From assembly GCA_018066805.1 (NCBI GenBank), contig JAGPVX010000040.1, forward strand, positions 1-56,694: DNA of 56,694 bases, read 5' to 3'. Of this stretch, positions 20,005 to 29,341 are shown piece by piece. The position numbers and the translations under genes were made by a program. Source of the DNA: Paraperlucidibaca sp. GTDB taxonomy: Bacteria > Pseudomonadota > Gammaproteobacteria > Pseudomonadales > Moraxellaceae. Position 1 is the first letter of the stretch; every line of letters begins with the position of its first letter. The notes under the pieces were generated by a model. It was given only the letters and a program-made list of their open reading frames with translations, searched no databases and was not told where the DNA came from.

Positions 20005-20829
20005 ATGCGTGATCGCTTTACGCAGCTCTGGGAGCAGCGCCGTACACAGCATCCAGCCACTGTGATTATCGTCATTGCTGCGGCATGGCTAGCGTGGTTG
20101 TTGGCGAAGTATGTATGGCTGATTTTTTCCGGCGTATCAGCGCCTTTGGTGGCGCCAGATTTGTCGCTGTCTTTGCGCGTGCCGCCAACGGTCGATGCTC
20201 GGCGCATTGGCACAATGTTCGGTGAGCAAGATGCGGCACAATCAGCGGTGGCTGACACCACTTTACAGCTGCGCCTTGATGGCCTCTTAGAGAGCCAGAA
20301 TGCAGAGTTGTCGCGCGCATTTATATCCGAGCGCGGTAAGGGTAGCCCTGAAATATATCGCCCCGGTGACGAAGTGCCTGGCGGCGCTAAAATTGATCGT
20401 ATCGAAGATAGCACCGTGGTTTTGCTCCGCGCTGGTCGCGAAGAGATTTTGCGCTTCGATCTGCCTAGCCAAACTGGCGCTACCACGGCAGCAGTAGTGC
20501 CGAATGCAGCCGTGGCACGAGCCGCGCAAGCGCGCAACGTGTTGAGCAATTTGGCCGAGCGCTTAGCTAACTCACCAATGACGGCTTTGCGTCAGATGGG
20601 TATGCGCCGCACATCTCAGGGCTATATTGTTAGCATCACGGCGCCAAAAGAAATGCTGACTCGCTTTGGCTTAAAGCCTGGCGATCGTGTTGTCAGCATC
20701 AATGGCCAAACTGTTGGCAAAGATGTTGAGGCCGACCAGAAAGTCCTTGGCCAATTACAAGAATCCGGTAACGCGCGTGTCGAAGTACAGCGCGGCACTC
20801 AGACACTCACGTTAGAACAAAGGCTCTAA
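20005..20829 (+). CDS. gspC: Type II secretion system protein C
   Basis: A 274-residue bitopic inner-membrane protein. The single membrane segment is at about residues 20-43 (VIIVIAAAWLAWLLAKYVWL). A periplasmic homology region (LDGLLESQNAELSRAFISER, with PGDEVPGGAKIDRI) binds the N-terminal domains of the secretin. A C-terminal PDZ domain (about 193-274) contains FGLKPGDRVVSINGQTVG. GspC links the inner-membrane platform to GspD and helps select substrates. It is 5 bases before gspD. Confidence 0.93.
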   Translation: MRDRFTQLWEQRRTQHPATVIIVIAAAWLAWLLAKYVWLIFSGVSAPLVAPDLSLSLRVPPTVDARRIGTMFGEQDAAQSAVADTTLQLRLDGLLESQNAELSRAFISERGKGSPEIYRPGDEVPGGAKIDRIEDSTVVLLRAGREEILRFDLPSQTGATTAAVVPNAAVARAAQARNVLSNLAERLANSPMTALRQMGMRRTSQGYIVSITAPKEMLTRFGLKPGDRVVSINGQTVGKDVEADQKVLGQLQESGNARVEVQRGTQTLTLEQRL

Positions 20830-20834
20830 GCCCT

Positions 20835-23492
20835 ATGAAAAAACCCGTCTTTAAAACACTCGCCTTGTGCATGATGCTGGTCACCAGCCATGCGGCCTTT
20901 GCCGAAAAAACTTGGAAGATCAACCTGAAGGATGCCGATATTTCTGCACTCGTTAGCGAGATGGCTGAGATTACCGGCAAAAACTTTGTGGTTGATCCGC
21001 GCCTTAAGGGCAACGTCACGGTGATCTCCACTCGCGAAATGTCGGCTAGCGAGCTCTACGAGTTATTTCAAAGCGTCTTGAGTATCAATGGTTTTGCTGC
21101 AGTGCCTAGCGGGCCGGTGGTGAAGATTTTGCCAGATACCAATGCTCGTCAATCAGGCATTCGTGTCGATAGCGGTAGCTATCGCGATGGCGAAGAGCTG
21201 GTCACTCGCGTGGTGATCTTGCAGCAGGCTAATGCCACCGAATTGCTGGCGGCTCTTCGTCCCATGATGCCGCAGTTTGCCCACATGGCCTCAGTGCCGG
21301 GCAATAACGCCTTGGTGATTTCCGATCGTGCTAGCAACGTCGAAGCCATGGTTGCGATTATTCGTGACTTAGATGATGGCGAAAAAGACGATGCGATTGA
21401 GATCATCCCCGTCAAAAATGGTAAGGCATCTGATCTGCTCAATATTCTTGAAACCATGGAGTCTGGCGCGCCGGCTGTTATGAAAAATGGCGGCCAGTCT
21501 GGCAAAGTACGCTTAGTGGTAGACGAGCGCACCAATCGCTTGCTGGTTCGTGGTGATCGCGCCCTGCGTGACCGCGTGCGTGCGGTTATTCAGAGTCTAG
21601 ACTCCGCACCAGACATGAATGATGACCAAGTGAAGGTCTATCGCTTGAAGTTCGCTAGCGCGCGCCAAGTGGCTGAGGTGTTGAAAGGCGTACTGACTAC
21701 CGATAGCAAAAAATCTTCATCTTCCTCGACCGTGTCAACAGCCTCTGGCAGCAGCGGCAGTGACAGCAGCAGTTCACCTCGCGGCGGTGCATCAACGACG
21801 ACCATCACCGTAGAAGGCGCTAGTCTGATTGCCGATGAGACGCAAAATGCACTGATCGTTCGAGCCAAGCCGACACAGTTGCGCCAAATTGAGTCAGTGC
21901 TTGATGACCTAGATAAGCGTCGTGCGCAGGTGCTAATTCAGGCTGCTATTGTTGAAGTCTCTGGTAGTAACGCTGAGCAGCTTGGCGTGCAGTGGGCTGC
22001 AGGCAACCCGCAGGCTGGCGTTGGTTTGGTCAACTTTAATAATGCCGGTGCTAGCTTAACGGGCTTGGCAACCGCCTTTGCAACAAATGACTTCACTCAG
22101 GCCGGCCTAGGTAATGGCGCCGCGTTTGGTTTGGGTACGTCGAAAACCAATTCCAATGGCGATCGCTCATTTTATGGTGCGCTCATCCAAGCATTGAGCT
22201 CGGTAACGGATGCTAACTTGCTGTCGACACCAAGCATCATGACGCTGGATAACCAAGAAGCGAAAATTGTGGTTGGTCAAAACGTTCCGTTTATTACTGG
22301 CTCGACCGGCACCAGCGGCTCGGGCGTTAGCAACCCATTCACTACGATTGAGCGCCAAGACGTTGGTATCACACTGAAAGTGACGCCGACCATTACCGAT
22401 GGCGGCACCGTACGTTTAGATGTCCAGCAGGAGGTGTCATCGGTCGTGCCTTCGGTAGATGGTATTAATTCCTCAGATATTATTACCAATAAGCGCTCAA
22501 TCGAGACGTCGATTCTAGCTGACGATGGCCAAACCATTGTGCTCGGTGGCTTGGTGCAGGATGACGTGACCAAGTCGGTTAGCAAAGTGCCATATTTGGG
22601 CGATATCCCAGGCATTGGCTTTCTGTTCCGCTCAACCAGCGACACTCGCACCAAGCGTAATCTATTAGTGTTCCTGCAGCCGACGATCGTTCGCAGCAGC
22701 ATACAGGCCGCAACTATTTCGCAGCGTCAATACGGTGCCGTGCGTCGCGTTGACTTAGGTTTAGATGCCGATGGCCGCTTAACCAAGCTGCCACCAAATA
22801 TCCAAGATATTTATCAAGGTGGCACTCAGCGCGATGGCGATAAAAAGGATGCGGATGCACCAACATTAGTGCCAATTCCTGCACCAGCAGCGAAGCCAGC
22901 GCCAGTTATTGCGCCAGCGGTGAAAGAGCCAGCAATTCGCACCATTCCCGCGTCGCCTCGTGCTGCGCTGGAAGAGCCTTCGGTATATAGCGCTGATCTT
23001 GCCGAGCCAATTGAGTCGACGCCGATGCCCAGCAATGCAACGGTGATTCAGCGCGTACCGGCTCCCGTAAAGTCTGCTCCTGCAGCCTCGCAGACTCGGG
23101 CATATCAGCCGCCGATGGTGCCACCAGCAACGCAAGCACGTCCATTTGTATCAGATCGCGACCCTGTGCTTTCAGAACCCACAGAGCCGCGTTTTGAACG
23201 TGCACCAGCTGCTGCATCACCTGCGTCATCGAGCAATAGCTTTGAGCCGCCACGTGAAATTCGCACGAAAAGTGGCAATGTCTACAGGCCATTAGGTGAT
23301 ACCTCGCCGGCTCCAACAAATGCTCCTGCGGCGCCTGCGCCACGAGCTGAGTTTGTGCCAGCGCCGTCTGCTAAGCCTTACGTTGCCCCGGCATCTTCGG
23401 CGTCAGCCCCCGCCGCAGAGCCAGCTGAGAGCACAAGCGGCAAGCGTGAGATTCGCACTAAAAGCGGTAATGTTTATTACATCGATGAGTGA
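20835..23492 (+). CDS. gspD: Type II secretion system secretin GspD with long Pro/Ala-rich tail
   Basis: An 885-residue outer-membrane secretin. A signal peptide covers about residues 1-23 (cleavage after AFA). N0-N3 domains follow, interrupted near residues 294-320 by a Ser/Gly-rich loop. The secretin core ends with GGLVQDDVTKSVSKVPYLGD and a PGIGFLFRS motif. The protein continues some 200 residues beyond, into a Pro/Ala-rich tail that holds two copies of REIRTKSGNVY (residues 807-817 and 871-881), the second at the extreme C-terminus. Most GspD proteins are near 650-700 residues. It forms the export pore with GspC. The remaining gsp genes are not in the window. Confidence 0.96.
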   Translation: MKKPVFKTLALCMMLVTSHAAFAEKTWKINLKDADISALVSEMAEITGKNFVVDPRLKGNVTVISTREMSASELYELFQSVLSINGFAAVPSGPVVKILPDTNARQSGIRVDSGSYRDGEELVTRVVILQQANATELLAALRPMMPQFAHMASVPGNNALVISDRASNVEAMVAIIRDLDDGEKDDAIEIIPVKNGKASDLLNILETMESGAPAVMKNGGQSGKVRLVVDERTNRLLVRGDRALRDRVRAVIQSLDSAPDMNDDQVKVYRLKFASARQVAEVLKGVLTTDSKKSSSSSTVSTASGSSGSDSSSSPRGGASTTTITVEGASLIADETQNALIVRAKPTQLRQIESVLDDLDKRRAQVLIQAAIVEVSGSNAEQLGVQWAAGNPQAGVGLVNFNNAGASLTGLATAFATNDFTQAGLGNGAAFGLGTSKTNSNGDRSFYGALIQALSSVTDANLLSTPSIMTLDNQEAKIVVGQNVPFITGSTGTSGSGVSNPFTTIERQDVGITLKVTPTITDGGTVRLDVQQEVSSVVPSVDGINSSDIITNKRSIETSILADDGQTIVLGGLVQDDVTKSVSKVPYLGDIPGIGFLFRSTSDTRTKRNLLVFLQPTIVRSSIQAATISQRQYGAVRRVDLGLDADGRLTKLPPNIQDIYQGGTQRDGDKKDADAPTLVPIPAPAAKPAPVIAPAVKEPAIRTIPASPRAALEEPSVYSADLAEPIESTPMPSNATVIQRVPAPVKSAPAASQTRAYQPPMVPPATQARPFVSDRDPVLSEPTEPRFERAPAAASPASSSNSFEPPREIRTKSGNVYRPLGDTSPAPTNAPAAPAPRAEFVPAPSAKPYVAPASSASAPAAEPAESTSGKREIRTKSGNVYYIDE

Positions 23493-23506
23493 GGTTTAGC
23501 TCCCTA

Positions 23507-23544
23507 ACAAAGCTAGGCACTGATGCAAAGCTGCCTAGCTTTGT
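23507..23544. terminator. Stem-loop between gspD and the convergent ABC1 gene
   Basis: A perfect 13-bp stem (ACAAAGCTAGGCA at 23507-23519 with 23532-23544) has a 12-base loop. There is no long T run, but its position between two convergent genes suggests a bidirectional terminator. Confidence 0.65.
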
Positions 23545-23551
23545 GATGCTG

Positions 23552-24889
23552 TTATTGTTTCAAGACCGGCGCTTCACCAGCCAATGCTTCGGCCACTAAT
23601 TTCTCCGCAAATGGCCGCATGGCAAGCTCAGCGCGAATCTCGCGCAAATTCCAGTAATGCCCACCGATAGCACGATTGATCATGACTTGCTCAGGCACCG
23701 GCTGAAATGCTCGCCATTGTGGCAGCGCTTCGCGGCTTAGCTTCATGGCAATCTCTGCAAGCGGAAATTCTGCGTAATTCACCGGTTTATTGTCGATGCT
23801 AGCTTGCGCTAAACGTATCCAAGGCGCGTAAAAATCATGGCACAAGTGCGGTGTATGCTCGGTATTGCGCGCACCCATCGCTATCAAGCCTTGCTCGAGC
23901 CGCTGTGCATCGCCAGCAAAAGCAGCCTGCGTGATGGCGGCATAGCGTTGCACACCGACATCGCTCATGGCCTTCACTGATCCGAAATCGTAAATCACCA
24001 CACTGCCATCGGGGCGAGCGGCAAAGTTGCCAGGATGCGGGTCGCAATGCACAGTTTTCAGCACAAAAAGCTGGCGGGCGATGGTGCGAAATAGGCGCTC
24101 GCCCAAGATGTTTCGTGTCGCTTGATCATAGCGCTCGTCGAGTTGAGCGAAGTGGTCGCCAGGCTCGTAGATCAGCGTTAGTACTCGGCGTGTGCTGAGT
24201 TCCACTAGCACTTCGGGAACGATAACTTGAGCATCATCACGGTGAAACTCGCGGAAGCGCTGCAGCGTAGAAGCTTCGAGAAAATAATCGAGCTCGTCGT
24301 TTAGGCTTTGGCGAATTTCTTCAAATATGGCATCGAGTAGATCACCTTTGACTGGTAGTACACGGGCGATTTTAAAGGCCATGCGCAGCTGACCAAGATC
24401 AGCCTTGATGTTGGCATCAACATCGGGGTACTGCACCTTCACCACGACCTCGCGGCCATCTAGCGTGCGTGCGCGATGCACTTGGGCAATCGATGCGCTA
24501 GCTAAAGCAGTTTCATCGAAATGACTGAAGTGTTGGCGCCAGTCGCTACCAAAAGCCTCAATCAGCCGGGCCTCGATTTCATTGAAAGGCCGAGGCGGGG
24601 CTTGGTTTTGCAGGCTGCTTAAGGCCTCAATCAGTTCTGGCGGCAAGACATCGCGGTATTGCGAAATGATTTGCCCGACCTTCATCACCGCACCTTTCAT
24701 CGAGCCGAGTGTGCCAGCGATTTCTTTGCCTATGCGCGTATAAAGCTCGGCGTCTGCAGCGCTGCGGTCGATGTCTTTTTGCCATAGGCGTTGCCAGCGA
24801 TCACGAGCAACATCGCCACCGATGCGCGCGGTCATGCCAGCGAGGCTGAGTAAGCGGGAGCCTTTTTTAGCGGATGGAGTTTTGGCCAT
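23552..24889 (-). CDS. ABC1/AarF/UbiB-family atypical kinase-like protein
   Basis: A 445-residue protein of the ABC1 (ADCK/COQ8/UbiB) family. The family KxGQ motif appears as MKVGQIISQ at about residues 69-77. The Ala-rich loop reads ALASASIAQVHRA, followed by VVVKVQYP with the nucleotide-binding lysine. The catalytic-like loop is CDPHPGNF and the metal motif is YDFGSV. Members support ubiquinone synthesis or other lipid metabolism and act as ATPases rather than clear protein kinases. No membrane segments are evident at the C-terminus, unlike classical UbiB, so it is probably not the main ubiB. AGGAGG precedes the ATG. Confidence 0.9.
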   Translation of the reverse strand: MAKTPSAKKGSRLLSLAGMTARIGGDVARDRWQRLWQKDIDRSAADAELYTRIGKEIAGTLGSMKGAVMKVGQIISQYRDVLPPELIEALSSLQNQAPPRPFNEIEARLIEAFGSDWRQHFSHFDETALASASIAQVHRARTLDGREVVVKVQYPDVDANIKADLGQLRMAFKIARVLPVKGDLLDAIFEEIRQSLNDELDYFLEASTLQRFREFHRDDAQVIVPEVLVELSTRRVLTLIYEPGDHFAQLDERYDQATRNILGERLFRTIARQLFVLKTVHCDPHPGNFAARPDGSVVIYDFGSVKAMSDVGVQRYAAITQAAFAGDAQRLEQGLIAMGARNTEHTPHLCHDFYAPWIRLAQASIDNKPVNYAEFPLAEIAMKLSREALPQWRAFQPVPEQVMINRAIGGHYWNLREIRAELAMRPFAEKLVAEALAGEAPVLKQ

Positions 24890-24974
24890 AATGGCCTCCT
24901 AAGCTCAGGCTGAGGGCTGAGCTTAGGCTATTGCGTTAGTTGCCGCGAGTGGGCAAGTGGGCGCTCGCCACGTG

Positions 24975-26099
24975 TTAGCGGGATAAGTGCAGGGACATGG
25001 GGTTTGGCAGCATATCGGCAAGTTTCAGCATGCGGCCCGAAAGCTCGGGATAGGAGTCGGCGAGCACGGTGATATGGCCGAGTTTGCGGTCGGCGCGCTC
25101 AGTTTTGCCATAAAGATGCAGGTGCGCGTCGGTCACGCTAAGGATGCCAGCACTGTCTGGATGCTCTCCAATAATATTGAGCATGGCGCAGGGCTTTTCG
25201 GCGCGCGTGCAACCAAGCGGCAAGCCTGCGACAGCGCGAACATGGTTTTCAAACTGTGAGCAATGCGCGCCTTCTATGCTCCAATGCCCAGAGTTGTGCA
25301 CGCGCGGCGCAGTTTCATTAGCCACTAAGCCATGACGTGTTTCAAACAATTCTAGCGTGAGCACGCCAACGTGATTAAGCGATTGCAAAATCGAGGAAAT
25401 ATAGCGCTCGGCGGTGAGCTGTGTGTTTTCATCTAAATGCGGCGCGGGCACTATTGAGTGACTCAAAATGCCGCGATGATGGTGGTTTTCAGCGAGCGGA
25501 TAAAATTGCGTTTGGCCATCCTGAGCACGTACGGCAATGATGGAAAGTTCGCGGCGAAACTGTACAAATTCTTCGGCAATTAGCGGCACTGAGCCACCGA
25601 GTTGCTGCCAGCACAAGCTAATTTGCTCGGCTTCGCGCAAGAGGAATTGACCTTTGCCATCGTAGCCGTCAGTCACAGTTTTCACGACCAATGGCAAGCC
25701 TAATTCGGCAACCGCAGCACTAAGATCGGCTTCAGCTCGAATCTCGTGATAACGCGCGGAGGGAATTTTTAGCTCATTAAAAAGCTGTTTTTCATTGAGC
25801 CGATTTTGCGACACAGCCAAGGACTTTACGCCAGGGAAAACTGGCTTCTGCGCAGCAATAGCTTCGACCCATGCCGTCGGGATATTTTCAAACTCATAAG
25901 TGAAAACATCGGCGGAGTCGATAAAGGCTTGCAGGCTCTCGGCGCTATAGTCGTTGTCTCCAAAGCGCTGTCCAAGCACTGCCGATGGGCAGTGCTCAGC
26001 ACGATCATAGAAGCTAAATGACAAGTTCAGTGGGTAGCCGGCGAGGGCCATCATGCGGCCAAGTTGGCCACCACCGAGCACGCCGATGCGCAAGCTCAT
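24975..26099 (-). CDS. purK: N5-carboxyaminoimidazole ribonucleotide synthase
   Basis: A 374-residue ATP-grasp enzyme that carboxylates AIR to N5-CAIR with ATP and bicarbonate in purine synthesis. It opens with [20 protein letters not shown] and contains [15 protein letters not shown], the ATP-binding segment, and [15 protein letters not shown]. The C-terminal half shows [16 protein letters not shown]. Its start overlaps the purE stop by four bases, so the two genes form a purE-purK operon. Confidence 0.98.
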   Translation of the reverse strand: MSLRIGVLGGGQLGRMMALAGYPLNLSFSFYDRAEHCPSAVLGQRFGDNDYSAESLQAFIDSADVFTYEFENIPTAWVEAIAAQKPVFPGVKSLAVSQNRLNEKQLFNELKIPSARYHEIRAEADLSAAVAELGLPLVVKTVTDGYDGKGQFLLREAEQISLCWQQLGGSVPLIAEEFVQFRRELSIIAVRAQDGQTQFYPLAENHHHRGILSHSIVPAPHLDENTQLTAERYISSILQSLNHVGVLTLELFETRHGLVANETAPRVHNSGHWSIEGAHCSQFENHVRAVAGLPLGCTRAEKPCAMLNIIGEHPDSAGILSVTDAHLHLYGKTERADRKLGHITVLADSYPELSGRMLKLADMLPNPMSLHLSR

Positions 26100-26605
26100 G
26101 CTTTTACTCCGGGGATGGGGTTGGCCAGAACAGTGTCGGTTTGGCGCTCGCGGAAGGCTTCGATGGCCGTCAGCAGTTTTGCGTCATGTAGCGCTAAAAT
26201 TTGTGTCGCTAACAGCGCGGCGTTAATAGCGCCGGCTTTGCCGATGGCCATGGTGCCGACGGGCACGCCGCCAGGCATTTGCACGATTGAAAGCAACGAG
26301 TCTAGGCCATTAAGCGCTTGCGATTGCACTGGTACACCGAGCACTGGCAGTACCGTTTTGGCGGCACACATGCCGGGCAAATGCGCTGCGCCACCGGCAC
26401 CGGCAATGATGACTTGAATGCCACGGCCAGCGGCAGCTTCGGCATAGCTGAAAAGCTTGTCGGGCGTGCGATGTGCAGAGACAACTTCGGCCTCAAAGGA
26501 GACGCCTAGATCGCGCAGCGTATTCGCGGCGTGCTCCATCGTCGACCAATCAGATTGTGAGCCCATAATGATGCCAACGAGTGGCGCGTGCGTGGTGGCG
26601 GTCAT
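26096..26605 (-). CDS. purE: N5-carboxyaminoimidazole ribonucleotide mutase
   Basis: A 169-residue class I PurE from the ATG at 26605, for which AGGA is well spaced. Another in-frame ATG lies three codons upstream, at 26614. Conserved segments are [14 protein letters not shown] near the N-terminus, [15 protein letters not shown] with the catalytic histidine, and [17 protein letters not shown]. PurE converts N5-CAIR to CAIR, the step after PurK. It is first in the purEK operon. Confidence 0.98.
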   Translation of the reverse strand: MTATTHAPLVGIIMGSQSDWSTMEHAANTLRDLGVSFEAEVVSAHRTPDKLFSYAEAAAGRGIQVIIAGAGGAAHLPGMCAAKTVLPVLGVPVQSQALNGLDSLLSIVQMPGGVPVGTMAIGKAGAINAALLATQILALHDAKLLTAIEAFRERQTDTVLANPIPGVKA

Positions 26606-26647
26606 AATGGCCATCCTAAATATCGGAGATCGCGAATTGTCGAGGAA

Positions 26648-26833
26648 TCAGTCAGACAGGGCAAGCCCGATGATCGCGGAAGCGCCGCCGATGCACAGTG
26701 TTAGTAAAAACAATAAGCCTAAAAATCGCCAGAATGGCTTGAAGCTAGTCGGCATAGGCTCACGCGCAGGCATCGATCGCTCACGCGAGGCATTTTGCGC
26801 TACGGTAGGCTCTGGGGCATCGGATCTAGTCAC
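26648..26833 (-). CDS. Small predicted membrane protein
   Basis: A 61-residue ORF from GTG 26833 preceded by GGAG at a 9-base spacing. A TTG five codons upstream is a weaker start. The N-terminal half is polar and Pro/Glu/Arg-rich. Residues 37-59 (WRFLGLLFLLTLCIGGASA and on) form one hydrophobic segment with a positively charged N-terminal flank. I do not recognise the family. It lies upstream of purE in the same orientation and divergent from the next gene. It may be a real small membrane protein, but the evidence is only the start signal and the clean hydrophobic helix. Confidence 0.45.
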   Translation of the reverse strand: MTRSDAPEPTVAQNASRERSMPAREPMPTSFKPFWRFLGLLFLLTLCIGGASAIIGLALSD

Positions 26834-26963
26834 GGTAAAGCTCTCCAATAATCGTACTGATAGTCAACTTTACAGGGCTTCGTGCGAATAGACATGGAAC
26901 AATAGATGACGTGCTCACGCCACTTTGCGAGAATCTAAGCGCTAACCATTTTTAAGGTGACTC

Positions 26964-27536
26964 ATGAAAGCTGTTTTGTCGATGGGCTGGCCTTTGCTGA
27001 CCTTCCGTGTCGGGCCAGAAGCGCTGCCGTATGCGCCACGATTAATTCTTCCGCTAGTGTTGCTAAACCTAGCACTTAGCTTTGGCATACAGGCCTTGGC
27101 CGGCAGCGAGATGGATAAGCCGGTATTGCAACTTTCTGCGATGGCACTCGCGGCTGAAGCGCTATGGCTGGCTTTTTGCTTGCAGCGCCGCGGTTGGCAA
27201 AATCGCTGGGTGCAGAGCTACTCAGCATTGGTACTGATAGATACATGGATATCTGCGCTGGCGGTGCCAATCGCGTTGATCGTCCTGCAAGGCGGCGATG
27301 TGCTGCTTGGCGTTGCGGCGATTTTGCAGATCGCGATGACTTTGTGGAGCTTGAATGTGCGTGGCCATGTTTATGCGCAAACATTGGCAGTCTCACGCCT
27401 ACGCGGCATCTTGCAGGCCATGGTGCCGATTTTGCTGGTTATGGTCGTCGCCGTTGCGCTATTTCCCGACATGCTGCCAATGCCCGAAGCGCCTGTCGCT
27501 GAGCCCGCAACCCCTGCTATGACGCCGGAGCCGTAA
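26964..27536 (+). CDS. Uncharacterised membrane protein upstream of mpl
   Basis: A 190-residue protein with about four hydrophobic segments (near residues 27-47, 55-72, 86-125 and 151-168) and a Pro/Glu-rich tail ending ATPAMTPEP. I do not recognise a named family. AAGGTGA lies just before the ATG. It ends 3 bases before mpl and probably shares its transcript with mpl and crcB. No catalytic motif is evident, and a role in envelope biology is a guess from position only. Confidence 0.8.
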   Translation: MKAVLSMGWPLLTFRVGPEALPYAPRLILPLVLLNLALSFGIQALAGSEMDKPVLQLSAMALAAEALWLAFCLQRRGWQNRWVQSYSALVLIDTWISALAVPIALIVLQGGDVLLGVAAILQIAMTLWSLNVRGHVYAQTLAVSRLRGILQAMVPILLVMVVAVALFPDMLPMPEAPVAEPATPAMTPEP

Positions 27537-27539
27537 TCC

Positions 27540-28958
27540 ATGCACATTCATATTTTAGGCATTTGCGGCACGTTTATGGGCTCGCTGGCGGTGTTGGCGA
27601 AAGCGCTGGGCCATGAAGTCAGCGGCAGTGATACTGCCGTGTATCCGCCAATGAGCACACAGCTGCAGGCTCAAGGCATCACGCTGATGGAGGGCTATAA
27701 AGCTGAGCATCTGCAGCCCGCGCCTGATCTAGTGATTATTGGTAACGCCTTGAAGCGCGGCATCGAGGCTGTGGAGTATGTGCTAGAGCAAGGTATTCCC
27801 TATACCTCGGGGCCGGCATGGTTGGCACAGCACGTACTGCAAGGCCGGCATGTAATCGGCATCGCGGGCACGCATGGCAAAACCACTACGACGACCATGG
27901 TGGCGTGGGTGTTGGAGCAAGCTGGTCTAGCTCCAGGCTTTTTGATTGGCGGTGTGCCGCAGGGCTTTGAGGCCAGCGCGCAGCTGGGTGGCGGGCGTTA
28001 TTTTGTGGTGGAGGCTGACGAATACGATTCAGCCTTTTTCGATAAGCGCTCGAAGTTTGTTCATTACGCGCCACGCACGGCGGTGCTGAATAATCTTGAA
28101 TTCGATCACGCCGATATTTTTGATGACCTCGCAGCCATTCAAAAGCAGTTTCACCATTTGGTTCGGACTATTCCTGGCGGCGGTCGCATTTTATTTCCGC
28201 AGGATGAGCCGGCGCTGCATGAAGTCATTGCTATGGGCTGTTGGACGCCGACGCAAACCATGGCCATTGGTCATTCGAGTGAAAAAGGAGCGCCAATTTG
28301 GCAGGCCGAATTACTCGAAGCCGATGGTTCGGCATTCGCCATCTGGCACAACGGCCAACGCGCCGCCGAAGTGCGTTGGCCTCTGACTGGCCTGCACAAT
28401 GTGCGCAATGGCATGGCGGCGATTGCTAGCGCTGAACATGTCGGCGTCAGTGTGGCTAAGGCTGCTGAGGCGCTATCGCAGTTCCCTGGCGTGAAGCGTC
28501 GCATGGAGCTGCTCGGCACGCCCGACGGCATTGCGCTTTATGATGACTTTGCGCATCACCCCACGGCCATCCGCAGCACGCTCGATGGTCTGCGTGAACG
28601 CCAAGGGGCGGCACGTATTTGGGCGATCATTGAGCCGCGCTCAAACACCATGCGTTTGGGTGCTCACAAGGTGCATTTAGCACAGTCGTCAGCGCCTGCC
28701 GATCAGGTCATTTGGTATCAGCCACCGGGCATGGATTGGGATTTGGCCGACGTAGTAGCTGCCAGCAATGGGCGAGCCAGTTTGGCGACAGATCTGGATG
28801 CGATTATTGCGAGAGTGAGCCGTGAGGCAAAAGTGGGGGACGCCATTGTGGTGATGAGCAATGGTGGCTTTGGCGGCATTCATCAGCGCTTGCTAGCGGC
28901 GCTTCAGGCGCGAGCTGGCGGTGAGCACGGCCCTGGCAAGCATGGAGCCAGCGCATGA
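27540..28958 (+). CDS. mpl: UDP-N-acetylmuramate:L-Ala-gamma-D-Glu-meso-DAP ligase
   Basis: A 472-residue Mur ligase for murein peptide recycling. It attaches the recycled tripeptide to UDP-MurNAc with ATP. The start MHIHILGICGTFMGSLAVLA is diagnostic of Mpl. The ATP loop GTHGKTTTT is at residues 110-118, followed by EADEYDSAFFDKRSKFVHY and DDFAHHPTAI. It overlaps crcB by four bases (ATGA at 28955). Confidence 0.97.
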   Translation: MHIHILGICGTFMGSLAVLAKALGHEVSGSDTAVYPPMSTQLQAQGITLMEGYKAEHLQPAPDLVIIGNALKRGIEAVEYVLEQGIPYTSGPAWLAQHVLQGRHVIGIAGTHGKTTTTTMVAWVLEQAGLAPGFLIGGVPQGFEASAQLGGGRYFVVEADEYDSAFFDKRSKFVHYAPRTAVLNNLEFDHADIFDDLAAIQKQFHHLVRTIPGGGRILFPQDEPALHEVIAMGCWTPTQTMAIGHSSEKGAPIWQAELLEADGSAFAIWHNGQRAAEVRWPLTGLHNVRNGMAAIASAEHVGVSVAKAAEALSQFPGVKRRMELLGTPDGIALYDDFAHHPTAIRSTLDGLRERQGAARIWAIIEPRSNTMRLGAHKVHLAQSSAPADQVIWYQPPGMDWDLADVVAASNGRASLATDLDAIIARVSREAKVGDAIVVMSNGGFGGIHQRLLAALQARAGGEHGPGKHGASA

Positions 28959-29338
28959 CGCTATTGGCGGCACTTGCCGTAGCGGTAGGGGCAGCCATCG
29001 GTGCTTTATTGCGTTGGATGTTAGGCATGGGCTTTAATGCACTATGGCCAACCCTGCCCGCTGGCACATTACTGGCAAACTGGATTGGTGCTTATGCCAT
29101 TGGCATTTTAGCGGCGTTATTTAGCGCGCACCCTGGCGTTTCAGACACCACACGCTTGCTCTTGATGACCGGCCTGTTAGGCGGCCTAACGACATTTTCT
29201 ACGTTTTCGCTGGAGGCGGTGAGCTTATTGCAGCGTCAGCTCTGGTTGCCGGCACTGTCGCACATTAGCTTGCATGTTCTGGGCTCGATTGCACTAACGC
29301 TGGCGGGGATGGCCAGCGTTAGTGCCTTGCGAGCTTAG
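28955..29338 (+). CDS. crcB: Fluoride ion exporter CrcB/Fluc
   Basis: A 127-residue protein with four membrane segments, the Fluc channel size. Family marks are GAAIGALLRWMLG near the N-terminus, LLANWIGAYAIG in segment 2 and GLLGGLTTFSTFSLE with the Phe/Thr fluoride track in segment 3. It works as a dual-topology dimer that lets F- leave the cell. I see no fluoride riboswitch before it, because its start lies inside mpl. Confidence 0.95.
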   Translation: MTLLAALAVAVGAAIGALLRWMLGMGFNALWPTLPAGTLLANWIGAYAIGILAALFSAHPGVSDTTRLLLMTGLLGGLTTFSTFSLEAVSLLQRQLWLPALSHISLHVLGSIALTLAGMASVSALRA

Positions 29339-29341
29339 CGC

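Noticed and set aside
22826-23343. Several minus-strand ORFs opposite the GspD tail
   Set aside because: They mirror the Pro/Ala-rich codons of gspD, overlap each other, and have no start signals or recognisable domains.
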